A stretch of DNA of 64,000 nucleotides, taken from assembly GCF_031326345.1 (NCBI RefSeq), contig NZ_CP133671.1:3348001-3412000 (forward strand), read 5' to 3'. Origin of the DNA: Aureispira sp. CCB-E (GTDB lineage Bacteria; Bacteroidota; Bacteroidia; Chitinophagales; Saprospiraceae). Under the pieces are notes generated by a model. That model did no database searches. It had not been told where the DNA came from and worked only from the letters and a program-made list of their open reading frames with translations. Position numbers and translations under genes: made by a program. Positions 27,079-36,671 of this stretch are shown here, one piece after another (the first letter of the stretch is position 1; each line of letters begins with the position of its first letter).

Positions 27079-27894
27079 ATGGGAAAAGTAATTGCTGTCG
27101 CAAATCAAAAAGGAGGGGTTGGAAAAACTACTACGGCAATCAATTTGTCTGCTAGTTTGGCAATTTTGGAATACAAAATCTTGCTGATTGATGCAGATCC
27201 TCAAGCCAATGCTACTACAGGGATTGGGGTTGCTATGGAAGAAGTTGACTACAATCTGTACGATTGTTTGATTAATGATATTCCTGTTTCAGATGCTATT
27301 ATCTCAACAGAAACACCTGGCTTGGATTTAATTCCTGCTCATATTAACTTGGTCGGTGCAGAGATCGAATTGATCAATCGTTTTCGCAGGGAGTTTGTTT
27401 TGAAGGAAATTATCAAAGAGGTAAAAGACTCGTATGATTTTATTGTCATTGATTGCTTGCCTTCCTTGGGCTTAGTGACTGTCAATGCCTTAACTTCTGC
27501 TGATTCTGTTTTAATTCCTGTGCAATGTGAATATTTTGCTTTGGAAGGTTTGGGAAAATTGATGAATACAATTCGCCAAGTAAAAACGCAGTTAAACCCA
27601 GAGTTGGATATAGAAGGAATCTTGCTGTCTATGTATGATGCTCGTTTGAGATTGGCTAAGGAAGTAGTTTTAGAAGCTCGTAAGTATTTTGATAGTAGAG
27701 TGTTTACGACTATTATTCATCGTAATTCTAGAATTGCAGAAGCTCCTGGAGAAGGAATGCCTGTCGCCATGTACGATGCTGCTTCTAAAGGAGCCATCAA
27801 CTTTTTGAACTTGGCACAAGAAATTCTCAAAAAGAATAATATGAAGGTGAAAGTCAAGAAAGTGACAAAATCGAAGTCTAAGTCTAAGAAATAA
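27079..27894 (+). CDS. parA: ParA/Soj-family chromosome-partitioning ATPase
   Basis: Deviant-Walker ATPase that binds DNA cooperatively and, with ParB at parS, segregates the chromosome. The N-terminus carries [17 protein letters not shown] with the signature lysine (Lys11) and P-loop Lys16. [20 protein letters not shown] and [12 protein letters not shown] are the switch and contact regions. The 271-residue length equals other Bacteroidota ParA proteins. The C-terminal tail is Lys/Ser-rich. No parB follows within the window; a terminator ends the gene right away, so parB must be transcribed separately or lie elsewhere. Confidence 0.93.
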   Translation: MGKVIAVANQKGGVGKTTTAINLSASLAILEYKILLIDADPQANATTGIGVAMEEVDYNLYDCLINDIPVSDAIISTETPGLDLIPAHINLVGAEIELINRFRREFVLKEIIKEVKDSYDFIVIDCLPSLGLVTVNALTSADSVLIPVQCEYFALEGLGKLMNTIRQVKTQLNPELDIEGILLSMYDARLRLAKEVVLEARKYFDSRVFTTIIHRNSRIAEAPGEGMPVAMYDAASKGAINFLNLAQEILKKNNMKVKVKKVTKSKSKSKK

Positions 27895-27900
27895 ATTTAA

Positions 27901-27926
27901 AAAACTCCTATAAGGAGTTTTTTTTT
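27901..27926 (+). terminator. Rho-independent terminator of parA
   Basis: AAAACTCCT and AGGAGTTTT form a perfect 9-bp stem with a 3-base loop (ATA), followed by a T run, starting 6 bases after the stop codon. Confidence 0.88.
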
Positions 27927-27986
27927 GGCTTTTTTTATGCTATTTGCAGCTAAATAACCCTATCTTTCGACCTTCGTATTAACAAA

Positions 27987-28107
27987 TAGTAGTTAGCTGT
28001 GCTGCTACTGCGTAGATGTTGCTTTCTCACTTTTTTAGCTCGCTACGCTCGTAAAATTGCAAGCTTAGTTAGTGCCACTGCTACGATGTGGTTTTAACGA
28101 ACTATTG
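27987..28107. mobile_element. MITE-like element downstream of parA
   Basis: The left end TAGTAGTTAGCTG has lost the CGTTGA part, and the right end TTTTAACGAACTATTG is good. The interior holds TTAGCTCGCTACGCTCG and two CTGCTAC modules. No target duplication (AACAAA left, ATTTCC right), so it may be a recombinant of two copies. Confidence 0.65.
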
Positions 28108-28135
28108 ATTTCCAATTTGGAATTGTTAATATATA

Positions 28136-28414
28136 TAGTACTTCGTGGATTATTTTATGAGATTGCTTTGCTTAGTTAGCTCGCTACGCTAGTGAACAAC
28201 TTCTTTGTGCTATTAAGCACAAGCTTAATCGGCAAGCTTAGTTACCTTTGTTGCTCCCTTTGGTTGTGAGGTAGCCTTTGTTTAGCCGTTTGCTTAGTTC
28301 TCGAAAAAATAAAAAATCATGTTTGTATTGTTCTGATTATCAATGGTGTCGTTTTTGTCTTTTAAAAGGTGTTCTGATGATAATCAAAATGATATGATTT
28401 TTTACGAAGTATGG
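28136..28414. mobile_element. Long element of the TAGTACTTCG subfamily
   Basis: TAGTACTTCGTGGAT on the left mirrors TTTTTACGAAGTATGG on the right. The interior combines GC-rich modules (TAGCTCGCTACGCTAGTG, GTTGCTCCCTTTGGTTGTGAG) with a pair GATTATCA / TGATAATCAAAAT that can fold back. At about 279 bp it is the longest copy and possibly a nested one. With its neighbour it fills the gap between parA and the MBOAT gene; no protein-coding frame was seen in this gap. Confidence 0.6.
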
Positions 28415-28454
28415 GTATAAGTAATCATTCATCTTTTATTAAGGCTAGCACAAA

Positions 28455-29909
28455 ATGGTATTTAGCAGCATTAGTTTTTTGCTTTATTTTTTGCCTACTT
28501 TCCTATTTTTTTACTTTTTGAGTAGTAAAAAGAACAAGAACTGGGTTATTCTTGCATTTAGTATTTTTTTCTATAGTTGGGGGGCACCTAAATTTGTTTT
28601 CCTGTTATTGGCTTCGACTTTCATAGATTTTTATTTGGTGCGTTTCATGCATCAAACAGAGGCACAGCGAAGAAAAAAAATCCTTTTAGGCTTATCTATT
28701 ACCCTCAATTTAGGACTTCTGGCCTTTTTTAAATACGCCAATTTTTTTGTAGAAAATGTCAATGCCTTAATCTCAACTACTGGAGGAACCGAAATACAAT
28801 GGACAAAAATAGCATTGCCTATTGGAATTTCATTTTATACTTTTCAGACATTGACCTATTCTGTAGATGTTTATCGGAAAGTACACAAGCCATTGGAACG
28901 GGTCTGGGATTATATGTTGTATATCATGATGTTCCCTCAACTAATTGCAGGACCTATTGTGCGTTTTAACAGCATTGCAGATCAGATTGAGGATAGAGAA
29001 GAATCTTACAACGATCGTTTGTTGGGATTTTATAGATTTTGTATTGGCTTGGGCAAGAAGGTGTTGATTGCAAACGTACTAGGAGAAGCTGTCGCATCAG
29101 TCATTGGTTCTAATCCAGAAGCAGTGCTAGCAATTGATTGGAATTTGATTAATACTCCTATCGCTTGGTGGTGTATTCTTGCATATACTTTTCAGATATA
29201 CTTTGATTTTTCTGGATACTCAGATATGGCAATAGGAATTGGAAGAATGCTAGGATTTACCTTCCCAGAAAATTTTGACAATCCATATACGTCTAGAAGC
29301 ATTACCGAATTTTGGAGGCGTTGGCACATTACCTTAGGAGCTTTTATGAGAGAATACCTATACATTCCATTGGGTGGATCAAGAGTAGATTCTAAGGCTA
29401 GGATTTATTTTAACCTTTGGTTTGTATTTTTAATGTCTGGATTATGGCATGGCGCTTCGTGGAATTTTGTGTTGTGGGGAGCTTTTCATGGTATATTTTT
29501 GATTGTAGAACGAGTGTTCTTATTATCTCTGTTTAAGAAAATGGGCAAAATAGGAAATGTCATCAGCCTGTTTTATTGCTTTTTTGTGGTCATGATGGGG
29601 TGGGTTTTGTTTTTTATAGAAGATATTCGAGCCATTGGACGCTTCTATCGAAAACTATTTGGCTTTGACTTTTCGGTGGTAGAATCTCCTTACAGCACAG
29701 AGTTTTTTGTCATCCTATTTATTGCTATTGCCTTTGCTTTTTCGACCTTATTGCGCCCAATCAAAAGAGTACACGATTTGGTGTTTTTGGGAGAATACAA
29801 CACTTGGCAAACGCTGGTTATGTATGTTGTTGCAATTAGCTTATTTGTTTTATCCGTATCGTCTATTGCTGCCAGCAGTTTTAATCCTTTTATTTATTAC
29901 CGTTTTTAA
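28455..29909 (+). CDS. MBOAT-family O-acyltransferase (AlgI-like)
   Basis: Inner-membrane acyltransferase expected to move acetyl groups across the membrane for polysaccharide O-acetylation, as AlgI does for alginate. It has about ten or more hydrophobic helices in 484 residues. The MBOAT signature is visible: SITEFWRRWHITLGAFMREYLYIPLGGS and the catalytic histidine His332 in SGLWHGASWNFVLWG. The AlgX/AlgJ-like genes follow 47-90 bp downstream on the same strand, so the three probably form one module. Confidence 0.92.
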   Translation: MVFSSISFLLYFLPTFLFFYFLSSKKNKNWVILAFSIFFYSWGAPKFVFLLLASTFIDFYLVRFMHQTEAQRRKKILLGLSITLNLGLLAFFKYANFFVENVNALISTTGGTEIQWTKIALPIGISFYTFQTLTYSVDVYRKVHKPLERVWDYMLYIMMFPQLIAGPIVRFNSIADQIEDREESYNDRLLGFYRFCIGLGKKVLIANVLGEAVASVIGSNPEAVLAIDWNLINTPIAWWCILAYTFQIYFDFSGYSDMAIGIGRMLGFTFPENFDNPYTSRSITEFWRRWHITLGAFMREYLYIPLGGSRVDSKARIYFNLWFVFLMSGLWHGASWNFVLWGAFHGIFLIVERVFLLSLFKKMGKIGNVISLFYCFFVVMMGWVLFFIEDIRAIGRFYRKLFGFDFSVVESPYSTEFFVILFIAIAFAFSTLLRPIKRVHDLVFLGEYNTWQTLVMYVVAISLFVLSVSSIAASSFNPFIYYRF

Positions 29910-29995
29910 TTCTATTTGTTCTTTGATACCCCTGACTACTCTGTAAAATAAAAAAAATGATTTTACAGGAAACGAAGGTTTGTATTGTCAATCGT

Positions 29996-31306
29996 ATGAA
30001 ATTTAAGCAAGACATATCGAAGGTATTATTCTGTAGCATTCTTGTATTGTTGTTTGTGCCAATGATACAAGAAGAATATCATTGGGTAAAAGTAGGTAAA
30101 CTGGATGGGTATGACCCTCATGTGCCTCAAGATAGTGCGCTAACAGCTAGTACTTGGTTGACAGGAACTTACCAAGTCGCAAAAGAACAGTATAGAGAGC
30201 GTTTTTTTGGTTTTAGAAATTGGGCAATACGAATAAACAATCAAGCCAAGTATAGTCTATACAGACGATCGGAAGCCGACAATATCGTTGTAGGTAAAAA
30301 TAACTACTTGTATGGTGTCGATTATGTGGAAGCATATATGGGCAATGATTTTGTTGGAGAAGATGTGATTGAAGCAAAGTTACAGCGATTTAAAGAATTG
30401 CAAGATACTTTGAGCGAGTTGGGAAAACATTTATTTATTATTGTTACACCCAATAAAGCAGATTATTTTGCTGAATATTTGCCCAATGAAAATCAAACGA
30501 ATAGAGTAGGGATAAAAACAAATTATGATTATTATGTCAAAGGTTTTAAAACACATGGTATCAACCATATTGATATGAATCAGTGGTTTTTGGATTTAAA
30601 ACCAACCGCTCAATATCCTTTGTTTCCGCAAACAGGAATTCATTTGACGGATTATGGTTCTATTTTGTTTACAGATACTTTGATTGGATATGTGGAGCGT
30701 GTTTTAGATAAAGATTTACCTGATTTTTCATGGTCAGATATGAAATTGAGCGGAGAAGCAAGAGATGCGGATAATGATGCAGAACGAGCTTTAAATTTAC
30801 TATTCAAACTGCCGTATTACGATTTGCCTTATCCAAGCATTCACATCGATGACACCAATAAATACAAACCAAAATCGTTGACAATAGGAGATAGCTTTTA
30901 CTGGACGTTTGTGCATTGGAAGGGGTTGATTAAGGTGTTTGATAATGGCGATTTTTGGTATTATAACCGAGAAGTCCACCCAACAAGACAAGCCGTTAGT
31001 AGCCTTAATTTGGAAGAAGAAATAAAGGATAAGGAAGTCATTTTTATTATCAATTCTGCCTTTAATCTTTGGCGTTTGGGCTTTGGTTTTGATTTGGATT
31101 TGTACAAGCATTTTTTTCCTAAAAAGGTGCTAGAAGACAAAGCATTGTTGGAAATATTGATTCAAGAGCGAATGATAACCGCTCGAAAAGATAAAAAATG
31201 GATGGCATTATTGGAAGAACGTGCTACGAATGCTGGGGTGCCTTTTGAAAAAATGTTGTACGACAATGTGGCTTATGTTATCAAACAAAAATTGCAAAAA
31301 CAATAA
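29996..31306 (+). CDS. AlgX/AlgJ-like SGNH O-acetyltransferase, copy 1
   Basis: A periplasmic, membrane-anchored SGNH-fold protein that would receive acetyl groups from the MBOAT protein and place them on a glycan. An N-terminal helix (about residues 8-22) serves as anchor. The SGNH serine is predicted as Ser300 in LTIGDSFYWTF, and a His-containing block QTGIHLTDYGS lies earlier. The ATG at 29996 was preferred over 29957 because it directly precedes the anchor helix. A C-terminal helical extension of about 45 residues (ending AYVIKQKLQ) is shared with copy 2. Eight bases separate it from copy 2. Confidence 0.83.
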   Translation: MKFKQDISKVLFCSILVLLFVPMIQEEYHWVKVGKLDGYDPHVPQDSALTASTWLTGTYQVAKEQYRERFFGFRNWAIRINNQAKYSLYRRSEADNIVVGKNNYLYGVDYVEAYMGNDFVGEDVIEAKLQRFKELQDTLSELGKHLFIIVTPNKADYFAEYLPNENQTNRVGIKTNYDYYVKGFKTHGINHIDMNQWFLDLKPTAQYPLFPQTGIHLTDYGSILFTDTLIGYVERVLDKDLPDFSWSDMKLSGEARDADNDAERALNLLFKLPYYDLPYPSIHIDDTNKYKPKSLTIGDSFYWTFVHWKGLIKVFDNGDFWYYNREVHPTRQAVSSLNLEEEIKDKEVIFIINSAFNLWRLGFGFDLDLYKHFFPKKVLEDKALLEILIQERMITARKDKKWMALLEERATNAGVPFEKMLYDNVAYVIKQKLQKQ

Positions 31307-31314
31307 CAATTATT

Positions 31315-32658
31315 ATGAGTAGAAAAACAAGCAATACGATGCAAAAACGTCTATTTTATCTTATTGTAGCAATGCTTTTTTTGCCTATACTACAAGTGCT
31401 GTTTAGTTTCGTTAAGGTCGGTAAACTAGGGGGCTACGAGCCTATTCCTGGTGATGTAACGTTTAGTAAGGCTGCTTGGGTAGATGGTTCTTATCAAGAT
31501 GGTAAAGAAAAATATTTAAAAACACATTTTGGATTTAGAAATTGGGCATTGCGTTTGGACCATCAAGTTGCCTATTCTTTGTATAATAAGTCTAAGGTAC
31601 ACGCTGTTGTTATTGGAAAAGAAAATTATTTGTTTGATTACGACTATATCTTGGAACACAATGGAAAGTTTGAAGTCAAAGAATTTGAAATCAACACTCG
31701 TTTGAATCGTTTGGTTCAACTACAAGATACGCTAAAAAAGTTGGGAAAACACTTAATGGTTGTTATTGGTCCCAACAAAGCAGATTATTTTCATGAATAT
31801 TTACCAGATGAAGATCAAATTCCTCGTGAGGGTTTAAAGACAAATTATGATTATTATATAAGAGGAATGCGAAAGCGAAACATCAATTTGGTAGATGCCA
31901 ATGCTTGGTTTTTAGAAATGAAAGGCAAAACAGCTTATCCGCTATTTCCACAGACAGGAATTCACTTTAGTTTCTATGGGGCAGCCTTGTTTGCCGATTC
32001 GATCATCTCTCATGTAGAACATGCACTAGGAAAGGATTTGCCTGATTTTGGATGGACAAATATGGAAATGGCTAAGGAGCCTAGAGAGGAAGACGACGAT
32101 TTAGAACAAGCATTGAATATTATTACTAATATTCCATCTTACGAATTGCCTTATCCTACGATTGTCATTAATGAAGAAGGAAAATATAAGCCTCGTTCTC
32201 TAACAATAGGAGATAGTTTTTATTGGCGTTTTGTCAATTGGGGAGGCTTACAAAAGGTTTGGAAGGATGGTCAGTTTTGGTATTATAATCGAGATGCTCA
32301 TCCTAGTAATCGCCAAGTGGCCAACTTAGATTTTGGAAAAGAAATTGAAAAGGCAGAGGTAATTTGTATTTTGATGGCTTCTGTCAACTTGTGGCGTTTT
32401 GGTTTTGGTTTTGATGATAAATTGTATGATTATTACTTTGGTGACAAGGAAAATGCAAAAGCTATGGCGCCTACTGTAGCGCAACCAGATGATTTTGATA
32501 TTTTGGTGACTCGTAAAATAGAAGAAGCGAGGAATAACAAAGAATGGTTTGAATACATTCAGAAAAAAGCAAAAGAAGAAGGGGTAGATATAGAAATTGC
32601 CTTGCAAAATGAAGCAGTGTATGTAGTGAAAGCAGAGCTAGGTATGTTAGATGATTAG
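31315..32658 (+). CDS. AlgX/AlgJ-like SGNH O-acetyltransferase, copy 2
   Basis: Tandem paralogue of the preceding gene, about the same length (447 residues) and alignable throughout. Shared blocks include VKVGKLGGYEP, FGFRNWALR, GPNKADYFHEYLP, KTNYDYY, YPLFPQTGIH and LTIGDSFYW with predicted nucleophile Ser301. The sequence has diverged substantially outside these blocks, so the duplication is not recent. Two non-identical acetyltransferases behind one MBOAT protein suggest different acceptor sugars or a heteromeric complex; that is inference. A hairpin follows at 32721. Confidence 0.83.
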   Translation: MSRKTSNTMQKRLFYLIVAMLFLPILQVLFSFVKVGKLGGYEPIPGDVTFSKAAWVDGSYQDGKEKYLKTHFGFRNWALRLDHQVAYSLYNKSKVHAVVIGKENYLFDYDYILEHNGKFEVKEFEINTRLNRLVQLQDTLKKLGKHLMVVIGPNKADYFHEYLPDEDQIPREGLKTNYDYYIRGMRKRNINLVDANAWFLEMKGKTAYPLFPQTGIHFSFYGAALFADSIISHVEHALGKDLPDFGWTNMEMAKEPREEDDDLEQALNIITNIPSYELPYPTIVINEEGKYKPRSLTIGDSFYWRFVNWGGLQKVWKDGQFWYYNRDAHPSNRQVANLDFGKEIEKAEVICILMASVNLWRFGFGFDDKLYDYYFGDKENAKAMAPTVAQPDDFDILVTRKIEEARNNKEWFEYIQKKAKEEGVDIEIALQNEAVYVVKAELGMLDD

Positions 32659-32720
32659 ATAAATCATATTTAAAATAGGTTGTTGTGCCTTTTTTGATTA
32701 CAACGTTTTGGGGTGTTAGT

Positions 32721-32786
32721 ATGCTTCATTTTTAGTGTTAAGTAATCGTTCAGAAAAAAACAATCTCAACACTAAAAATGAAGCAT
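32721..32786. terminator. Perfect 19-bp inverted repeat between convergent genes
   Basis: ATGCTTCATTTTTAGTGTT (32721-32739) is exactly complementary to 32768-32786, with a 28-base loop that contains a run of seven A. Position between two convergent genes suggests a bidirectional terminator, although the loop is unusually long. Confidence 0.65.
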
Positions 32787-32803
32787 TGGCATTTAAAACA
32801 TGA

Positions 32804-35140
32804 TTAGCCCATCCACTTTCGAAGCATAATTGGAATGATCAATAAATCGCAAACTAGGGCAGAAATTAGGGTAGAACTAATCAAAATCCCAATCGTGATG
32901 GCTGGTGGATTAACAGACATAAGTAAGCTTAAAAAGCCGAAAAATAAAATAACAGTTGTTAGGCAAATGGCTTTCCCCGTTTCTAATAATGTGATCCGAA
33001 TGGCCGCTTCGGTGTCGTAGCCTTTGTCTTTGGTAAGTTTGAATTTGCTTAATAGGTGGATGGTATCATCAATGGCAATTCCAAAAATAATAGCAAATAC
33101 AATTGCGACCCCTGCTTCTAATGGAATATCCGCAAAACCAAGAATTGCTGCTGCGATAAGCAAAGGAAGTAGGTTTGGAATCAGTGTTATAAGCAACATT
33201 TTTATGTTTTTATAAATAAAAGCAACTAGACAACTAATAACTAAAATGGCGAATAAAAGCCCTTGTAATAAAGAGTCTCGAATGTACGAAGAATTCTTAT
33301 CGATGATGATTCCTGTTCCTGTCGAGCGTGTTTGAATGATAGTCGAATCAATATGTTGACTAATCCATTGTTTGCTTTCTGCCCGTATCTTATTAATGTT
33401 GTCGGCTCCAATATCTAAAACCTTGGCAGAAATACGCGTGTGTTTTTTATCCTTGCTGACCAGAATCCCAAAGTTGCTATTCTTCGACATTCGTTTGGCT
33501 AACTTCTGATACTTTTTAAACTCTTGTTCTGTTTCGGGAAGTTTAAACGCTGTTGCTTTATTGCTATGATAAGCTTGATGAATAGTTTTGTACAAGCCTG
33601 TGATAGAGCTCATGGATTTGACGGCAGGATATTGTTTGAAATGTTGCTCTATCTTGTCAATTTCTTGAATAACTTCAAAGTCATTGGCATCATAATCTCC
33701 CTGTATACTAACAGCGATTTCAAAGGGTCTAAAACCACTAAATTCTCGTTCGAAGAATAAAAAATCTTTTGTTACCTCCGCACCTTTAGGAAGGATTTTG
33801 ATAAATTGTGTGTTGGTGGTGATTTTACTTACCCCAATCAAGCAAACAACAACTAATACAACAAAACCTGCCAAAATAGGACGGGTGTGTGTTTGTGTAA
33901 TTTGATAGACCCATTCCATCCAAGTCACCCAAATGCTCGGTTTCTCATTTAGTTTGATAATTTGTTCTTTTTGAAAAAGGGCTAAAATGGTGGTTGTAAA
34001 AATAACGACAGAAATGTAGGCAATCATAACTCCTATAGCGGCATTGATTCCAAACTGTTGAATGGGAATCAGTCGGCTTGTGACTAAGGATAAGAAACCA
34101 ACGGCTGTTGTTGTTGAGGTTAAGAAAATAGACATACCTATTTCTCGAATAGTCGTCTGGATGGCATCAAATTTTGATTGCCCTTTTTGTAATTCATCAA
34201 TGTATTTGGACATGACATGGATCACATCGGATGTTGCCACAATAATCATAATAATGGGATAAAGCAAAGCCATCGTATCTAAAGTTCGTGCAAATACTCC
34301 TAACATTCCAACAAACATAAGAAGTCCAACAACAATCGAAACTAAGGCAACAACAATTCCCCAAAGTCGTCGAAAAAGAAAGAGCATGACCACAAACACT
34401 AAAAAGAAAGAAACGATGGTAGAAAGAATGAATTCTTTAATTTGTAGTTTGACAATCTCTGTTTGAAAGAAGGATCTGCCTAAGAGATGATGATCGTTAA
34501 ATTGATATTCTTGAAGCAGTGCTTTCACTTGACTTATCATCAAACTAGCTGCTTGTTGTTCAATATTATCTACTGTTTTGAGAACCACAACCAATGTCTT
34601 AGCATCTTCAGAAATAAAATTATCGACTAGGCGTTCATCAGCTAATATTTTTTGTCTATCCTTTTCGTAGCGACTAGTATCTTCTAAGTGTATAGCGGGA
34701 ATGGTGCTGAAACCTGTAAATGGATTTTTGATAGGATATTCTACTTGCAACAACGATTGAGCACTTAAAATAGGGCGCATCATAACAATAGAGTCACCTT
34801 GATCGTTGATACTAGGTCGATATATTTTATGGTCAATGCTATCTAGATGGTTGGGCGCTTCAAATTCGATGTGACGGACTTTTAAAGAAAAATCTAAGAC
34901 TCGCTCTAGAAAATCTTGCTCAAAGACCCCTTCTTCGCGATGAATGCCTACTAAAAGAAAATTATCATCAGGTTCAAAACGTTCTTTGAATTCTAAAAAG
35001 AACTTTAAATCTTCGTCTCCTGCTGGAAAAAATTGTTCAAAATCAAATTCAAATTGGACGCGTTGGGTGGCAAGGTAGGTTCCCGTGATACTTAAAATAA
35101 CAAATAAGGAAATGATAAACTTTGGATAACGTACAAACAT
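32804..35140 (-). CDS. RND-superfamily exporter (MMPL/HAE-type)
   Basis: Inner-membrane proton-driven exporter of the type used for lipids, hopanoids or hydrophobic compounds. The two-fold RND architecture is clear: a first helix at the N-terminus, a periplasmic loop, helices 2-6 (around SFFLVFVVMLFLF, LYPIIMIIVATSDVIHVMS, GFLSLVTSRL), then the repeated half with FAIIFGIAIDDTIHLLSKFKL and FLSLLMSVNPPAITIGIL. At about 778 residues it has the single-chain HAE3-like size. The start at the complement of 35138-35140 was chosen because the open frame upstream runs into the repeat element at 35168. Substrate unknown. Confidence 0.88.
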   Translation of the reverse strand: MFVRYPKFIISLFVILSITGTYLATQRVQFEFDFEQFFPAGDEDLKFFLEFKERFEPDDNFLLVGIHREEGVFEQDFLERVLDFSLKVRHIEFEAPNHLDSIDHKIYRPSINDQGDSIVMMRPILSAQSLLQVEYPIKNPFTGFSTIPAIHLEDTSRYEKDRQKILADERLVDNFISEDAKTLVVVLKTVDNIEQQAASLMISQVKALLQEYQFNDHHLLGRSFFQTEIVKLQIKEFILSTIVSFFLVFVVMLFLFRRLWGIVVALVSIVVGLLMFVGMLGVFARTLDTMALLYPIIMIIVATSDVIHVMSKYIDELQKGQSKFDAIQTTIREIGMSIFLTSTTTAVGFLSLVTSRLIPIQQFGINAAIGVMIAYISVVIFTTTILALFQKEQIIKLNEKPSIWVTWMEWVYQITQTHTRPILAGFVVLVVVCLIGVSKITTNTQFIKILPKGAEVTKDFLFFEREFSGFRPFEIAVSIQGDYDANDFEVIQEIDKIEQHFKQYPAVKSMSSITGLYKTIHQAYHSNKATAFKLPETEQEFKKYQKLAKRMSKNSNFGILVSKDKKHTRISAKVLDIGADNINKIRAESKQWISQHIDSTIIQTRSTGTGIIIDKNSSYIRDSLLQGLLFAILVISCLVAFIYKNIKMLLITLIPNLLPLLIAAAILGFADIPLEAGVAIVFAIIFGIAIDDTIHLLSKFKLTKDKGYDTEAAIRITLLETGKAICLTTVILFFGFLSLLMSVNPPAITIGILISSTLISALVCDLLIIPIMLRKWMG

Positions 35141-35167
35141 TCTTTTATTTTGGTTGAGTAAATCAAA

Positions 35168-35212
35168 ACAGTTCGTTGAGATCACGCAGCAACAGCGGAA
35201 CAAACGACTAAA
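35168..35212. mobile_element. Short MITE-like element, target duplication ATCAAA
   Basis: A 45-bp copy with ACAGTTCGTTGA at one end and CAAACGACTAA at the other and a CACGCAGCAACAGCGG core in reverse orientation. ATCAAA precedes (35162-35167) and follows (35213-35218), and the match extends to AATCAAA. It lies between the divergent RND and ftsX genes. Confidence 0.72.
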
Positions 35213-35218
35213 ATCAAA

Positions 35219-35726
35219 TACCTAATCTAAGGTAGCATGCATAAAAAGTGAGGATTGTTTTTGTTATTTTCTATAAACAATTGACCACATTTTTTATATT
35301 TTACTCTATAACACAAATACAAAATATGTGTTTAGAAATTTCTGTTAGAAATCCGCTAAATTTGCATTTAATTCTTATGATTTCTCTGTACTTTCGCTAA
35401 AGAATTGTTAAGCAAGTTCCTAAATGATAATTTATAGCCTTCTTTCTATTACCTTGTTAGGTAGGATATAATATAGAATGGAATAATCATTGAAATACGT
35501 GTTCGTTACAGTTGCCTTTTTTAGCATGTAAATGTCGATCTACAGTAGTAGAATTAACTATTAGATCTAATAACAGTAAAAAATAAGTTGATAAGTAACT
35601 GGGCATAAAAAAGTAAGACTATTTTCCGATACTTTTTTTGAACAATTACCTAAGTTAGAAAAGTAATACCAAACTAAGAATAAGTCGATTAGAGAACTAC
35701 TACTGTTAAAATATACCATTTAATTT
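35219..35726. other. Intergenic region upstream of ftsX, nothing recognised
   Basis: About 500 bp of AT-rich DNA between divergent genes. I see no protein-like frame, RNA gene or repeat copy. Promoters for both neighbours are expected here but no exact TAnnTTTG box stood out. Confidence 0.45.
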
Positions 35727-36614
35727 ATGCCTAAAACAAGAATCCCCATAGCTGGTGCCCAAAAAACATTTGTCAATTATATAGCAACAATTATTAGTTT
35801 AATTATTATGTTATATTTATTGGGTGTTTGGGGGTTATTAGCGATTTACACCAATCAATTTCTTAATTATTCTAAAGAGAACATACCGTTTTATATAGAA
35901 TTAAAAGACGAAGCAAGCGAAGCGCAAGTATTTGCTTTTCAGAAAGAGTTGGAGGCGAGTACTTTTGTCAAAGAAAAGACCGTAGAATACATCTCAAAAG
36001 AACAGGCTTTGGAACTGTTTCAAGACGATGACAAAATGACCAAAGAAGATGTATTGCTTTTTGGTGAGAATTTATTACCCAATATGATTCGGTTTTATCT
36101 AAACGATGGGCATTTTGAAGATTATGGAGAAATTGTTAAAAATATACAAGATAATGACTTCGTAGAACATGTTTTTTATACCAAAGCACCTGCCGAGAGT
36201 CTATCGGGCAAAGTATATCGTTTAGAAATAATACTATTGGTCTTAATGCTTTTTTTTATCTTTGTCGTGGTTACTTTAATCAAGAATACATTAAAATTAA
36301 CCTTCTTGGCTAACAAGGATTTAATAAAAACCATGCAGATGGTTGGAGCTACTTTTGAAAAAATGGCAGGACCATATATGCGTCAAAGTTTGAAAAATGG
36401 TATTTTGAGTGGTATTATTGCAGTCGCTTTTTTATGGTTAACAAGGATTATGTTAGAAAATGGTTTGGGAACTTTTGAACAGTATGACTTAGATTTTTGG
36501 ACAACTATCTTATCTATTATTATCATTCTTGTTGGCGTTTTGCTATCTTGGATATGTACAAGACACAGTGTGCACAAGTATCTCAAAACGCCTGTAGAGG
36601 CATGGAATATATAG
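35727..36614 (+). CDS. ftsX: Cell-division protein FtsX
   Basis: Membrane subunit of the FtsEX complex, which couples ATP hydrolysis at the divisome to activation of periplasmic peptidoglycan hydrolases. The topology is classical: a short cytoplasmic N-terminus, one helix at about 18-42, an extracytoplasmic domain (about 45-165, with VEYISKEQALELF), and three C-terminal helices (about 172-192, 224-244, 258-280). At 295 residues it fits the family. The order ftsX, DUF3098, uppP is conserved in Bacteroidota, which supports the call. ftsE is not in the window. Confidence 0.9.
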   Translation: MPKTRIPIAGAQKTFVNYIATIISLIIMLYLLGVWGLLAIYTNQFLNYSKENIPFYIELKDEASEAQVFAFQKELEASTFVKEKTVEYISKEQALELFQDDDKMTKEDVLLFGENLLPNMIRFYLNDGHFEDYGEIVKNIQDNDFVEHVFYTKAPAESLSGKVYRLEIILLVLMLFFIFVVVTLIKNTLKLTFLANKDLIKTMQMVGATFEKMAGPYMRQSLKNGILSGIIAVAFLWLTRIMLENGLGTFEQYDLDFWTTILSIIIILVGVLLSWICTRHSVHKYLKTPVEAWNI

Positions 36615-36671
36615 GAATAATGATTCATTAATTAGGGAACTATGCCATTGTTGTGTGGCTCAGATAAATTC

